From: Paraburkholderia sp. BCC1885
Lineage (GTDB): Bacteria; Pseudomonadota; Gammaproteobacteria; Burkholderiales; Burkholderiaceae
DNA length: 64,000 nucleotides
Direction of reading: 5' to 3'
Assembly: GCF_900996235.1 (NCBI RefSeq)
Contig: NZ_CAAJGM010000241.1
Coordinates: 62,001 to 126,000, forward strand
Part shown: positions 35,415 through 46,332 of the stretch, one piece after another
How positions within the stretch are numbered: position 1 is the first letter of the stretch
How the letters are laid out: each line of letters starts with the position of its first letter
Position numbers and translations under genes: made by a program
The notes under the pieces: generated by a model
What the model was told of the DNA's origin: nothing
Seen by the model: only the letters and a program-made list of their open reading frames with translations
Databases searched by the model: none

Positions 35415-37868
35415 TCACGACATATCGAGCGGCTTCACATGCCAGATATTGCGTGCATATTCGCCGATCGTGCGATCGGACGAGAACTGGCCCATGCCGG
35501 CCACGTTTTCGATCGCGCTTTCGGTCCACGCGCGCGGATTGCGGAAGCGCTCGTCGACTTCCTTTTGCGCCTCGGCGAATGCCGCGAAATCCGCCAGCAC
35601 CATGTAGTGATCGCCCCAGTCGACCAGCGTGTGGAAGATGTCCGCGAAGCGCAGCGGATCGTCGGGCGAAAAGAAGCCCGAGCGAATCTGGTCGAGCGCC
35701 ATGCGCAATTCGGGGTTTTCTTCGTAGAGCTGGCGCGGACGGTAACCGGCGGCGCGCAAGCCGTCCACTTCGTCGGCGGTATGGCCAAAGATGAAAATAT
35801 TCTCGCGCCCAACCGCGTCGCAAATCTCGATGTTCGCACCGTCCATGGTGCCAATGGTCAGCGCGCCGTTGAGCGCCAGCTTCATGTTGCCAGTGCCCGA
35901 CGCCTCGGTGCCAGCCATTGAAATCTGTTCGGACAAATCCGCCGCCGGAATGATCAGTTCGGCCACGCTCACGCCGTAGTTCGGCACGAACACCACCTTC
36001 AGGCGATCGCCGATCAGCGGGTCGTTGTTGACCTTTTCGCTCACATCGCCGATCAGCTTGATGATGGTCTTGGCCATCCGGTATGCGGAGGCCGCCTTGC
36101 CCGCGAACATCACCACGCGCGGCACCCAGTCGCGCTGCGGATTCTCGCGAATCTGGTTATAGCGCGTGATCACATGCAGCACGTTCAGCAGTTGCCGCTT
36201 GTATTCGTGGATGCGCTTCACCTGCAGATCGAACAACGCCTCCGGGTCGAAATGGACCTTCGAATGATGTGCGAGATGCTGGGCGAGGCGCAGCTTGTTC
36301 TGCCGCTTCGCTTCGCGGAAGGCATCGATGAACGCGCTGTCGTTGCGCAGATCGCGCAGCTTTTCGAGTTCGAACAGATCGCGGCGCCAGTGCGTGCCGA
36401 TCTGCTCGTCGATCAGCAACGATAGCGACGGGCTCGCCTGCGCGAGCCAGCGGCGCGGCGTGATGCCATTGGTGACGTTGGTAAAACGATCCGGGTAGAT
36501 GCGCGCGAAGTCGGCGAAGATGTCGCGCGTCATCAATTGCGAGTGCAGCTTCGAGACGCCGTTGACCTTCTGGCTCGCCACAATCGCGAGGTAGGCCATG
36601 CGCACGCGCCGCTGACCGTATTCATCCACCAGCGAAATGCGCCGGATCATTTCGGCGTCGTGGCCCGACTGTTCGCTGACGTGCTTGAGAAACTGCGCGT
36701 TGATCTCGAAGATGATCTCGAGATGGCGTGGCAGCAGGCGCGCCAACGTCTCGACATCCCACGTTTCCAGCGCCTCGGGCATCAGCGTGTGGTTGGTGTA
36801 GGAGAACATCTGCTGGATCTGGTGCCACGCCTTGTCCCACGGCACGTGATGTACGTCCACCAGCAGGCGCATCAGTTCAGGAATCGCCAGCACCGGGTGC
36901 GTGTCGTTCAGATGCACCGCCACCTTTTCGGCAAAGCGGCCAAACGTGCTGTGGGTGCGCTGATAGCGGCGGATCAGGTCCTGCATGGTCGCCGAGACGA
37001 AAAAATACTCCTGACGCAGGCGCAGTTCGCGGCCGGCCGGCGTGGAATCGTCGGGATAGAGCAGGCGCGAGACGTTTTCCGACATCGTCTTGGCATCCAC
37101 GGCGCTGCGGTAGTCGCCGCGGTTGAACGCGGACAGGTCGAGCTCCTGCGAGGCCCGCGCGGACCACAGGCGCAGCGTGTTGGTCGCGCTGGTCGCGTAC
37201 CCAGGGATGACCGTGTCATAGGCCATGGCGTTGACATGCTCGGTGTCGATCCATTCGACGTGCTCGCCGCGTTGCACCGTGCGGCCGCCGAAGTGAACCA
37301 GATACTGGATCTCCGAGCGCGGAAACTCCCACGGATTGCCGGCGCGCAGCCAGTAATCCGGCGCCTCGACCTGCTCGCCATTGACGATCTGCTGGCGGAA
37401 CATGCCGTATTCGTAACGGATGCCGTAACCGAAACCAGGGATGCCGAGCGTCGCCATCGAATCGAGGAAGCAGGCCGCGAGGCGCCCCAGCCCTCCGTTG
37501 CCGAGCGCGGCATCCGGTTCCATATCGGTCAGGACTTCCATGTCGACGCCAAGGCTGGCCAGCGCCTCGCGCATCGGCTCGTAGATGCCGAGCGCCAGCA
37601 GCGCGTTGGTGAAAGTACGGCCGATCAAAAATTCCATCGACAGGTAATACACGCGCTTCACGTCCTGCTCGTATTGCAGACGCGTGGTTTTCATCCAGCG
37701 TGCGACCAGACGGTCGCGTACCGCGAGCGCCGCGGCGTGCAGCCAGTCGTGTGGACGAGCGGTGACGGCGTCCTTACCGACACCGTACATCATGCGATTG
37801 GAAATAGAGCGCCGTAGCGCATCGACAGTACTGTTGAGCTGGTCGAACTCCAGATCCACGGCTGTCAT
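35415..37868 (-). CDS. glgP: Glycogen/alpha-glucan phosphorylase
   Basis: An 817-residue phosphorylase that releases glucose 1-phosphate from glycogen or maltodextrin. The pyridoxal phosphate Lys lies in 'SMAGTEASGTGNMKLALNGALTIGTMDG'. Other conserved blocks are 'NGGLGRLAACFLDSMATL', 'FPNYGVS' (as FVPNYGVSVAE) and 'HLNDTHPVLAIPELMR'. GGAGG precedes the ATG at 37868; a longer frame to 37910 is not supported. No other glycogen gene is close. A nine-codon open frame with its own ribosome site lies 70 nt upstream. Confidence 0.95.
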   Translation of the reverse strand: MTAVDLEFDQLNSTVDALRRSISNRMMYGVGKDAVTARPHDWLHAAALAVRDRLVARWMKTTRLQYEQDVKRVYYLSMEFLIGRTFTNALLALGIYEPMREALASLGVDMEVLTDMEPDAALGNGGLGRLAACFLDSMATLGIPGFGYGIRYEYGMFRQQIVNGEQVEAPDYWLRAGNPWEFPRSEIQYLVHFGGRTVQRGEHVEWIDTEHVNAMAYDTVIPGYATSATNTLRLWSARASQELDLSAFNRGDYRSAVDAKTMSENVSRLLYPDDSTPAGRELRLRQEYFFVSATMQDLIRRYQRTHSTFGRFAEKVAVHLNDTHPVLAIPELMRLLVDVHHVPWDKAWHQIQQMFSYTNHTLMPEALETWDVETLARLLPRHLEIIFEINAQFLKHVSEQSGHDAEMIRRISLVDEYGQRRVRMAYLAIVASQKVNGVSKLHSQLMTRDIFADFARIYPDRFTNVTNGITPRRWLAQASPSLSLLIDEQIGTHWRRDLFELEKLRDLRNDSAFIDAFREAKRQNKLRLAQHLAHHSKVHFDPEALFDLQVKRIHEYKRQLLNVLHVITRYNQIRENPQRDWVPRVVMFAGKAASAYRMAKTIIKLIGDVSEKVNNDPLIGDRLKVVFVPNYGVSVAELIIPAADLSEQISMAGTEASGTGNMKLALNGALTIGTMDGANIEICDAVGRENIFIFGHTADEVDGLRAAGYRPRQLYEENPELRMALDQIRSGFFSPDDPLRFADIFHTLVDWGDHYMVLADFAAFAEAQKEVDERFRNPRAWTESAIENVAGMGQFSSDRTIGEYARNIWHVKPLDMS

Positions 37869-37937
37869 TGAAGCCTCCGGTAAGTGCGACACAGCACACG
37901 CGAACCGCACAGTTGACGGACGGGAGGCGCGTGCCTG

Positions 37938-37967
37938 TCAGGCGGGTAAATATGCAGAGTAGGACAT
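37938..37967 (-). CDS. Possible nine-residue leader peptide upstream of glgP
   Basis: ATG at 37967 opens the reading MSYSAYLPA and stops at 37938. A perfect GGAGG lies seven bases before it, stronger than most ribosome sites in this window. It could be a regulatory upstream frame for glgP or a chance match; the two Tyr codons and the Pro codon are of note but no attenuator hairpin is clear. Confidence 0.3.
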   Translation of the reverse strand: MSYSAYLPA

Positions 37968-38637
37968 TTCCGAGCCTCCTGTCATCCGGAACTCGGACCC
38001 TCGATACTGCGCGAAACTCGCCCCGCGCGGGGAGATAAATGCCCGTGTGGGGTACGTCCGGCACAGATACGGTGCAGGCACGCCTTCATCCACCTGCCCG
38101 CCTGCACAAGTTTGGCGGAGGAAGAAGGCACGGATGCGACCAAGCGGACTGCACACGCACGTGGCGCGCCTGCCTGCGTTATCGTGGTCGAACGGCTGTC
38201 GGGATGGACGCATGATTCATGCTCGCTGTATTTGCTATCCGAGGGCGAAGATGCTCGGAGGCGGCGGCGAGGATTGACCGTTAGTTGCGTTTTTTTCATG
38301 CCATCGCGCCGCCAATATCCGCTGTCTCCGGCGCCGTTGCATTGCGCGCCCCCGCCCTGCGCGGCTGCCAGCAGAATTTTCCGGGCTCTGTAACAATCTC
38401 CTTAACTCGTCGCGCGCCGTATGCGTCCGTCCGGTCGGCCGTTGCCGGCACGCTCGATACAAGTAAGCGGACTGTCGAGTCTGCGTCACCCCGCTTTATC
38501 CTATTAATCCGCGCGATCGCATCGATCCCGCGAGGCGCTCGCCTACCGCCTCGGGGAGCCCGCGCCACCCGTCGAGCCAGCCCTTGTCCGCGAAGACCCC
38601 GCTCCCCTCCGACACCGCCCCTCCCGGCGATGGCCCC
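37968..38637. other. Intergenic region between glgP and the MFS gene
   Basis: About 670 nt between divergent genes. Short frames exist on both strands but have no family-like content and no ribosome sites. It must hold the promoters for glgP and the exporter. I recognise no operator or RNA gene. Confidence 0.4.
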
Positions 38638-40005
38638 ATGTCCGCCAGCAATCGCCGCGCGATGGCGGCCCTGACGCTGGCCGTCGCGCTCGCCACGCTC
38701 GACACGGCCATCGCCAATACCGCGCTGCCGGCCATCGCCGCCGACCTGCACGCCGCGCCCGCCGCCTCGGTGTGGATCATCAACGCCTATCAGCTGGCGA
38801 TGGTCGCCACCTTGCTGCCGCTCGCGGCACTCGGCGAGATCGTCGGCCACCGGCGCGTCTACATCGCAGGCATCGCGCTGTTTACGCTGGCATCGCTCGC
38901 CTGCTCGCTGTCCGGCACGCTGCCGCTGCTGGCCGCGGCGCGGATGCTGCAGGGCTTGGGCGCAAGCGCAATCATGAGCGTCAATACCGCGCTGATCCGC
39001 TACCTGTTCCCGCCGCATCGGCTGGGGCGCGGCTTGGGACTCAACGCGCTGGTGGTGGGGGTGTCGTTCGCGGTCGGCCCGACGGTGGCCTCGCTGATTC
39101 TCTCGATCGCCACCTGGCCGTGGTTGTTCGCGGTCAACGTGCCGCTGGGCGTCGTCGCGCTGGCGTTCGCCCTGCCCGCGCTGCCGCAAACCACGCGCGG
39201 CACGCATCACTTCGACCGCGTCGCGGCGCTGCTCAACGTGATCACGTTCGCCGCGCTGATCTTCGCGCTCGGCGAGGCCGCGCAGCGCGAGCCCGCCCTA
39301 TATGTGCTGGGCGCGGCGGCGGTGGCCGTCGTCTTCGGGCTCTTGCTGATGCGGCGCGAGGCCGGGCATCCCGCACCGATGCTCCCGGTCGACCTGTTCA
39401 AGCTGCCGGTTTTCGCGTTATCGGCGGTAACCGCGGTCTGTTCCTTCGCGGCGCAAGGTCTCGCGTTCGTTTCGCTGCCGTTCTATTTCGAGGACGTACT
39501 GCATCGCAGCCAGGTGGAAACGGGTTTTCTGATGACGCCGTGGCCAGTGGTCGTAGCGCTGGCGGCGCCCTTTGCCGGCCGCCTGTCGGATCGTTATCCG
39601 CCGGGCCTGCTGGGGGCGGCCGGGCTGGCGGTGTTAGCCGCGGGGATGGCCTCGCTCGCGCTCTTGCCGGCGCATCCGCAAGTGTGGGATATCGGCATCC
39701 GGATGGCGGTCTGCGGCGCGGGGTTCGGGTTTTTCCAGTCACCGAACCTGAAGGCGCTGATGGCGAGCGCGCCGCCTGAGCGCAGCGGCGGCGCGAGCGG
39801 CATCATCGCCACCGCGCGCCTGCTCGGCCAGACGACGGGCGCGGCGCTGGTGGCGCTGAGCTTTGGTATTGCCGGCCGGCATGGACCGGCACTGGCGCTG
39901 GCGACCGGCGCGGTGTTCGCGGGCGCGGCCAGCATTGCCAGCGGCTTGCGGCTGCTCGCGCCGTCGCACCGGGCGCCGGCGAGTGCGCCCTCGTCGACGC
40001 GGTGA
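38638..40005 (+). CDS. MFS drug/metabolite exporter (DHA2 type)
   Basis: A 455-residue membrane protein with about 14 hydrophobic helices. It starts 'LATLDTAIANTALPAIAADL', the DHA2-family motif D1-like entry, and has the MFS loop 'GEIVGHRRVYIAG' and motif C-like glycine pattern 'LGRGLGLNALVVGVSFAVGPTVASLI'. This group exports drugs or small metabolites by proton antiport. The start is uncertain: ATG 38638 or an in-frame TTG at 38584; neither has a clear ribosome site. Specificity unknown. Confidence 0.88.
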   Translation: MSASNRRAMAALTLAVALATLDTAIANTALPAIAADLHAAPAASVWIINAYQLAMVATLLPLAALGEIVGHRRVYIAGIALFTLASLACSLSGTLPLLAAARMLQGLGASAIMSVNTALIRYLFPPHRLGRGLGLNALVVGVSFAVGPTVASLILSIATWPWLFAVNVPLGVVALAFALPALPQTTRGTHHFDRVAALLNVITFAALIFALGEAAQREPALYVLGAAAVAVVFGLLLMRREAGHPAPMLPVDLFKLPVFALSAVTAVCSFAAQGLAFVSLPFYFEDVLHRSQVETGFLMTPWPVVVALAAPFAGRLSDRYPPGLLGAAGLAVLAAGMASLALLPAHPQVWDIGIRMAVCGAGFGFFQSPNLKALMASAPPERSGGASGIIATARLLGQTTGAALVALSFGIAGRHGPALALATGAVFAGAASIASGLRLLAPSHRAPASAPSSTR

Positions 40006-40104
40006 TTTGCAACGATGCCGTGAGCGTCTAAGGGATAGACCCGGCGCGCCTGGGTTACGGCCGCCGGATTACGCCCTCTGGGTTAGGCCCTCTGAGTCAC
40101 GCTC

Positions 40105-41112
40105 TCAATGCGCGGCGAAGTAGCCCTTCACCGCGGTCAGGAAGGTATCGATGTCCGCCCGCGAGACGTCCATATGCGTGACGAAGCGCGACGCGTACAG
40201 CATTTGCGTGAGGATGCCGCGTTCCTTCAGCCACGCTTCGAGTGGCGCGCAATGCTGCGACGGAAACTGCGCGAACACCATATTGGTGGCTTGCGACAGC
40301 ACCTTGACCTGATCGATCTGCGCGAGCCCTTCGGCCAGATGTGCGGCGTTGGCGTGATCGTCGGCGAGACGTTCGACGTTGTGATCAAGCGCATACAGGC
40401 AAGCCGCGGCCAGCACGCCGGCCTGACGCATGCCGCCGCCCAGCACCTTGCGCCAGCGATGCGCGCTCACCAGCAAGTCCTTGCTGCCGACCAGCACCGA
40501 GCCCACCGGCGTACCCAGCCCTTTCGAAAAGCAGATCGACACCGAATCGAACGGTGCGCACAGCGCGGCCAGCGGCTGGCCGGACGCGACCGCCGCGTTG
40601 TAGACGCGCGCGCCGTCCAGATGCGTGGCCAGCTTGTGCTGACGCGCGAGCTGCACGGCTTCGGCCACATAACCCGCCGCCAGCACCTTGCCGCCGATCG
40701 TATTCTCCAGCGCCAGCAACCGCGTGCGCGCGAAGTGATCGTCGAGCGGTTTGATGACCGCGGCGATCTTTTCAAGCGGCAGCGAGCCGTCAGCGGCATT
40801 TTCAATCGGCTGCGGCTGGATGCTGCCCAGCACGGCGGCGCCGCCGCCTTCGTATTTGTAGGTATGCGCCGCCTGGCCAACGATGTATTCGTCGCCACGC
40901 GCGCAATGCGCCATCAGCGCAGCCAGGTTGCTTTGCGTGCCGCTCGGGAAAAACAGGCCCGCTTCCTTGCCCGCGCGCTCGGCAACGGCAGCTTGCAGAT
41001 GCAACACGGTCGGGTCGTCGCCCCAGACGTCGTCGCCGGTTTCGGCGGAGGTCATGGCCGCCAGCATGGCCTGACTCGGACGGGTGACGGTATCGCTACG
41101 CAAATCGATCAT
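40105..41112 (-). CDS. ltaE: Low-specificity L-threonine aldolase
   Basis: A 335-residue pyridoxal phosphate enzyme that splits L-threonine or L-allo-threonine into glycine and acetaldehyde. It opens with 'MIDLRSDTVTRPS', and the cofactor Lys is Lys197 in 'SICFSKGLGTPVGS'. 'LENTIGGKVL' and 'HLDGARVYNAAVASG' supply other active-site residues. AGGA precedes the ATG at 41112. It faces the MFS gene tail to tail without a visible terminator. Confidence 0.93.
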   Translation of the reverse strand: MIDLRSDTVTRPSQAMLAAMTSAETGDDVWGDDPTVLHLQAAVAERAGKEAGLFFPSGTQSNLAALMAHCARGDEYIVGQAAHTYKYEGGGAAVLGSIQPQPIENAADGSLPLEKIAAVIKPLDDHFARTRLLALENTIGGKVLAAGYVAEAVQLARQHKLATHLDGARVYNAAVASGQPLAALCAPFDSVSICFSKGLGTPVGSVLVGSKDLLVSAHRWRKVLGGGMRQAGVLAAACLYALDHNVERLADDHANAAHLAEGLAQIDQVKVLSQATNMVFAQFPSQHCAPLEAWLKERGILTQMLYASRFVTHMDVSRADIDTFLTAVKGYFAAH

Positions 41113-41268
41113 CTGACATTCCTGTGTGAGAGCGCCTTGGCCGGGGAGCCGTGTTTGCTCGTCCCCGGCATGCGGTGGCGGCGCATGAATCAGCGAGTGT
41201 ATTCAATTACGAGGGCGCTGAAAACCATACGAAAATCCGCGCCTCCCGCACACCGCGTCTCGTCACAC

Positions 41269-42000
41269 TCAACCGCCCGTTCGCGGCAGCCATGTGAGCG
41301 GATCGACCGGGTGGCCGTCCTGGCGCACTTCGAACTGGATGGAGCCGACGCCCCGGCTATCCGCGCCCACCGAGCCGATCACCTGGCCTTGCGTGACGGC
41401 GTCGCCTTCCTTGACCAGCAGCGCGCTGTTCTGGCCGTAAGCCGTGATCAGCGAGTCGCTATGCTTGATGATGATCAACGGCCCGTAAGCCTCGATGCCG
41501 CTGCCCGCATACACGACGCGTCCCGCCGCCGCGGCCTTGACCGGATCGCCGACCCTGCCGCCAATCACAATGCCCTTGCTGCTACCCGGGATGAAAGACT
41601 TGAGCACCGGCCCGCGCAGCGGCCAGTTCAACGCGCCCTGCTGGGCGACCGAGCCGCCCGGCGGCGCAGGTGGGATGGTGCCCACCGGCGGCGGCGCGAC
41701 CCTCAGCACCTGGCCCACACTGACGCTGGCATTGGGCTGCAGGCCGTTCCAGCGCGCCAGGTCTTGCGGATGCTGGCCGTATGCAGCGGCGATGCCCGGC
41801 AGCGTATCGCCGGGATTGACGCGGTAATAACCGGCGGCTACCTGCCCCGTCGGTACGTTCGTCTGATAGCTCCCCGATGCGCCGTTGTAGGACGAGGAGT
41901 TATCTCCGCCCCACGGCGAGATCGTGCATCCGCTCAACGCGGCCGCGACCGATACCGTAATCAGAAACAGTGAAGCTGCACGTTGCGACTTTTCTGTCAT
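41269..42000 (-). CDS. NlpD-like lipoprotein: LysM plus degenerate LytM domain
   Basis: A 243-residue lipoprotein (lipobox LSGC, Cys25). A LysM peptidoglycan-binding repeat covers about residues 72-115 ('YYRVNPGDTLPGIAAAYG...QVLRV'). The C-terminal M23/LytM domain (about 150-235) has lost zinc ligands: the HxxxD position reads 'GIVIGGRVGDPV' and the HxH position reads 'SIQFEV'. It therefore cannot be a peptidase and should work as an amidase activator like NlpD or EnvC, or as a cell-wall scaffold. Start set at 42000 by GGGGAT; the frame extends to 42042. Confidence 0.85.
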   Translation of the reverse strand: MTEKSQRAASLFLITVSVAAALSGCTISPWGGDNSSSYNGASGSYQTNVPTGQVAAGYYRVNPGDTLPGIAAAYGQHPQDLARWNGLQPNASVSVGQVLRVAPPPVGTIPPAPPGGSVAQQGALNWPLRGPVLKSFIPGSSKGIVIGGRVGDPVKAAAAGRVVYAGSGIEAYGPLIIIKHSDSLITAYGQNSALLVKEGDAVTQGQVIGSVGADSRGVGSIQFEVRQDGHPVDPLTWLPRTGG

Positions 42001-42045
42001 ATTTAATCCCCGGCACGTGAGTCGATCAATTTTCAAGCTCAAATT

Positions 42046-42357
42046 TCAAACACTTCCCTCGGACTCGACCACGAGAATGCGCGCTTCGCCCAGCGGATGC
42101 GCGACGTGCTCGGTGCCGATCGAGGCGAAAAACACATCGCCCGTCTCCAGTAGCACGGAACGCTCCTCCCCCGCTTCGCGATAGCGCATCTCGACCCGGC
42201 CGTCGAGAACGGCAAACACCTCTTCGCCGTCGTTGACGTGCCACTGGTACGGCTGATCCGTCCAGTGCAGCCGTGTGGTGATGCCTCGCATGTTGGCGAT
42301 ATCGAGTGCGCCCCACGGACGCTCGGCGGTAAATGCCCTGCTGCGGATAATCTTCAT
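42046..42357 (-). CDS. Small single-domain cupin
   Basis: A 103-residue cupin. Motif 1 is 'QWHVNDGEEVFAVLDGRVEM' (His, Glu ligands) and motif 2 'ETGDVFFASIGTEHVAHP'. No signal peptide. It lies 45 nt upstream of the NlpD-like gene on the same strand but is unrelated to it. Metal-dependent function unknown. Confidence 0.82.
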   Translation of the reverse strand: MKIIRSRAFTAERPWGALDIANMRGITTRLHWTDQPYQWHVNDGEEVFAVLDGRVEMRYREAGEERSVLLETGDVFFASIGTEHVAHPLGEARILVVESEGSV

Positions 42358-42663
42358 GATGAACGAAATGCCTGGCGGATCAACGAAGCTAAATCATCGT
42401 GCTGCACCGCCCGGAAGCGGCCGCGCAAGCCGCGCCAGACCGGCTCGCGCACTGCACCGAACACGCTTCCCGGCAAGTTTTGCTCGTGTCACCATTATAG
42501 GGCGCGCCCTCCACGCGCCGCGCTTCGCGGAACCCCGCCGCGCACGGCCGTATTTCGTGTGAGCATTGAATCCCTCCTTGCCTCGCCTATACTGGGTTTT
42601 GCTGACGCAACATACAGAAGGCGATTCGCTCGCCGCCATGCACTGTCCGTGAGGAGTTCGGGG
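42358..42663. other. Intergenic region between divergent small genes
   Basis: 306 nt with no convincing gene. It holds the promoters of the cupin gene (minus) and of the small protein at 42664 (plus); a ribosome site GAGGAG precedes the latter. Confidence 0.35.
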
Positions 42664-42984
42664 ATGAACAAAGCCATGTTTCTGGCCGTGCAGTTAAACG
42701 TCGAAGATGTCGCCGCATCCCCGGGGTTGGTCGAGTTACTCAACACTCACCTCGTGTTCGCCGCAGACGTCGCCGAAGCGGCCGATGCCCTTGTCCAGCT
42801 TGCCAGCATTGCCCGTCTCGCGAGCGGCGTCGAAGCGAGCGTCGAGCTTCCCGCTGTGGCGCTCGAACGACTGCGCGAAGCGCTCGACAATCTGAGCGGC
42901 TACGACGAATCGTGGCTGCTCGCGCTCGAACCCAGTAGTTCGCTTTTCGAAAATATCGGGCGCCGGCATCGCACATTGCACTGA
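42664..42984 (+). CDS. Hypothetical small protein
   Basis: A 106-residue soluble, mostly helical and acidic protein, rich in Ala, Leu and Glu ('VAEAADALVQLASIARLASGVEASVELPAVALERLREALDNL'). The ATG at 42664 has GAGGAG upstream, which argues for real expression. I do not recognise a family. Its neighbours give no functional clue. Confidence 0.6.
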   Translation: MNKAMFLAVQLNVEDVAASPGLVELLNTHLVFAADVAEAADALVQLASIARLASGVEASVELPAVALERLREALDNLSGYDESWLLALEPSSSLFENIGRRHRTLH

Positions 42985-43129
42985 TTCGCACTATTTCGCA
43001 CTGCTGCGGGTTCGCGGCCCGCGTCGCTCTGCCTCTCGCTTTCGTTCATCGCACGCACCGCCTTGGCCCGGCATGCTTCAACGTCGGCGCCGCCTGACGG
43101 TAGCGGGCGAGCCTTTCTGAGGAACTGCC

Positions 43130-43867
43130 GTGAAAAGTCTCCTGAACCGACGCAGTGCATTGCTTGCCACTGGCCCATCCCACCTCGTCCCGGTGGCCCA
43201 CGATCACACGGCCGCCGCCCCCGACGACCCTGCCGCGTCTCTCACGACGGCGCCGGCAAGCGAGGCCGCCGAGACGACCGAGACCGTCCGTCCGGTAACC
43301 ACGTTGCGGCCCGTACCGGTGGTGCCGTCACAGGTCAGCGGCAGGCCTGTCCAGATGGCCGACACCACCGAGGTGGAGTGGCTCGCCGAGGAAGAAGCGT
43401 TGACGCCGTTCCGCGTGTTCCGGAGCTTCGATTACTCGGTCAGCCTGTTGTTCCATGCGCGTGAACTGGCGTATTACGTGGCCATGTATCAGGAAGGCGT
43501 TCTGTGGCGGGCCTTGAAAGCTACGGAGCTGGAAGTGGCCGAGGCCGCTTTTCACCACTTTGAAGAACAGGCCACGCGTTTGTCGGACGGCGAAACCCGC
43601 CGCGCTCAACTCGCGGCGCAGAATGAACAGCTCGCGCGGATGATCGCGCAATCGGAGGCGCAGGCAGAACGTTTGCGCTGCGACCTGCAGCGCAACGCCA
43701 CCCAGGAACAGGCAGTGACGGGCCGGCAGCATCAGGTACGCAAGGAGGTCGCGCAACTGGAGGCGCAGCGGGTAGCGGCGCAGGCGCAACTGAACAAGGC
43801 GCATCGGCAGATTCATCAACTCAATCTGACGAGCAACGAGGGCGTGCCGCATTTGCCTGGGCGTTGA
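43130..43867 (+). CDS. DUF2968-family protein
   Basis: A 245-residue protein starting at a GTG (43130) after TGAGGAAC. Residues 1-75 are Ala/Thr/Pro-rich and disordered. A compact conserved part follows ('TEVEWLAEEEALTPFRVFRSFDYSVSLLFHARELAYYVAMYQ'), then a coiled coil of about 100 residues (about 135-230). This is how I remember DUF2968, a Burkholderia-type family of unknown function. Closed by a strong bidirectional terminator shared with gnd. Confidence 0.72.
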   Translation: MKSLLNRRSALLATGPSHLVPVAHDHTAAAPDDPAASLTTAPASEAAETTETVRPVTTLRPVPVVPSQVSGRPVQMADTTEVEWLAEEEALTPFRVFRSFDYSVSLLFHARELAYYVAMYQEGVLWRALKATELEVAEAAFHHFEEQATRLSDGETRRAQLAAQNEQLARMIAQSEAQAERLRCDLQRNATQEQAVTGRQHQVRKEVAQLEAQRVAAQAQLNKAHRQIHQLNLTSNEGVPHLPGR

Positions 43868-43914
43868 AGCTCGCTTTGATGGCGCAGCTTACCGCCGCGC
43901 TGGTGCGCCAAAAC

Positions 43915-43953
43915 AAACAGCCCGGCCATCCATTGCGGATGGCCGGGCTGTTT
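43915..43953. terminator. Bidirectional terminator between DUF2968 gene and gnd
   Basis: A perfect 17-bp stem (43915-43931 with 43937-43953), loop ATTGC, A-run and T-run at the two ends, between convergent genes. Confidence 0.9.
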
Positions 43954-43991
43954 GATTCAAAGTCCCGATAAAGACCTGACTAACGCCAGAC

Positions 43992-45398
<1,407 letters not shown>

Positions 45399-45546
45399 TT
45401 GAATTCTCCAGATTCCAGATTGTCGTGACGCCACGCCGGAATTGCCGTCGGCGGATGTCGAGGATGAAAGCATAAAAGAAATGCCCGATTGCCGCTCGCT
45501 AGCGGCCCTCCCGGGCTCAGGTCTTCCTTCAGACCCGCTTCGCGCA

Positions 45547-46167
45547 CTAGCGTTTCGTGAGCACCAGACTGAAATTGTTGGCCGGCATCTCGACCGGCTC
45601 CCCACACGCGAAACCCTGCGCCTCGCCGAGCGCCACCACGGCTTCCATATTGCGCACGCCGAAGGCGGGATTGCGGCTGCGCAACTGCTGATCGAAGGCT
45701 TCGTTGCTCGGCGCCGTGTGCGCGCCGTGACGCCGGTACGGCCCATACAGATACAGTACACCGCCGCTGCCCAGGAGGCGCCCCGCGCCGTCGAATAATG
45801 CCTGGGTCGCCGTCCACGGCGAGATGTGGATCATGTTGATGCAAATGATGGCCTCGGCCGCATCGACGCCCCAAGGCGTGCGCTCGACGTTCAGATCGAG
45901 CGGCGCGCGCACGTTGCTCAGGCCGGTCTCGGCGGTCCACGCGGCGATCGAGGCGCGCGAGCCGGCGTCGGGGTCGCTCGGCTGCCAGACGAGTTCAGGC
46001 AGCGCCGCCGCGAAGTGCGTCACGTGCTGGCCGGTGCCGCTGGCGATTTCGAGCACGAGGCCGCTCGCAGGCAGCACACGCCGCAGGACAGCGAGAATCG
46101 GCTCGCGATTACGCTCGGCGGCGGGGGCATGCTGGCGCTGCGAAGGATCGGATGAGGTCATGTTCAA
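45547..46167 (-). CDS. DUF938 SAM-dependent methyltransferase-like protein
   Basis: A 206-residue protein with a class I methyltransferase fold. The SAM-binding loop is 'VLEIASGTGQHVTHFA' (residues about 38-53), then 'WQPSDPD' and 'IICINMIHISPW'. These are the conserved parts of the DUF938 family. Substrate unknown. It is read in the same direction as gnd, 148 nt upstream of it. Confidence 0.85.
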   Translation of the reverse strand: MNMTSSDPSQRQHAPAAERNREPILAVLRRVLPASGLVLEIASGTGQHVTHFAAALPELVWQPSDPDAGSRASIAAWTAETGLSNVRAPLDLNVERTPWGVDAAEAIICINMIHISPWTATQALFDGAGRLLGSGGVLYLYGPYRRHGAHTAPSNEAFDQQLRSRNPAFGVRNMEAVVALGEAQGFACGEPVEMPANNFSLVLTKR

Positions 46168-46332
46168 TCAAGGGCTCGGGCGGATTCACTCGCCCCTTGC
46201 TGGATGCGCGGTCGGCTTGCCATTATCAATGATCCGAGACCGATATGGCGAGCGATGGCGTCGACGGGCGAGAGTTGGCGGTTCGTGATCCATCTCACCG
46301 GCGGCGCCCTCCCCGGACTTGTGGGCATCCAA

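Noticed and set aside
37982..38299. Minus-strand frame of about 105 codons upstream of glgP
   Set aside because: No ribosome site and no family-like content; kept as intergenic.
40108..41973. Long plus-strand frame of about 620 codons opposite ltaE and the NlpD-like gene
   Set aside because: It mirrors two real genes, contains His/Arg-rich nonsense typical of GC-rich antisense frames, and has no domain-like sequence.
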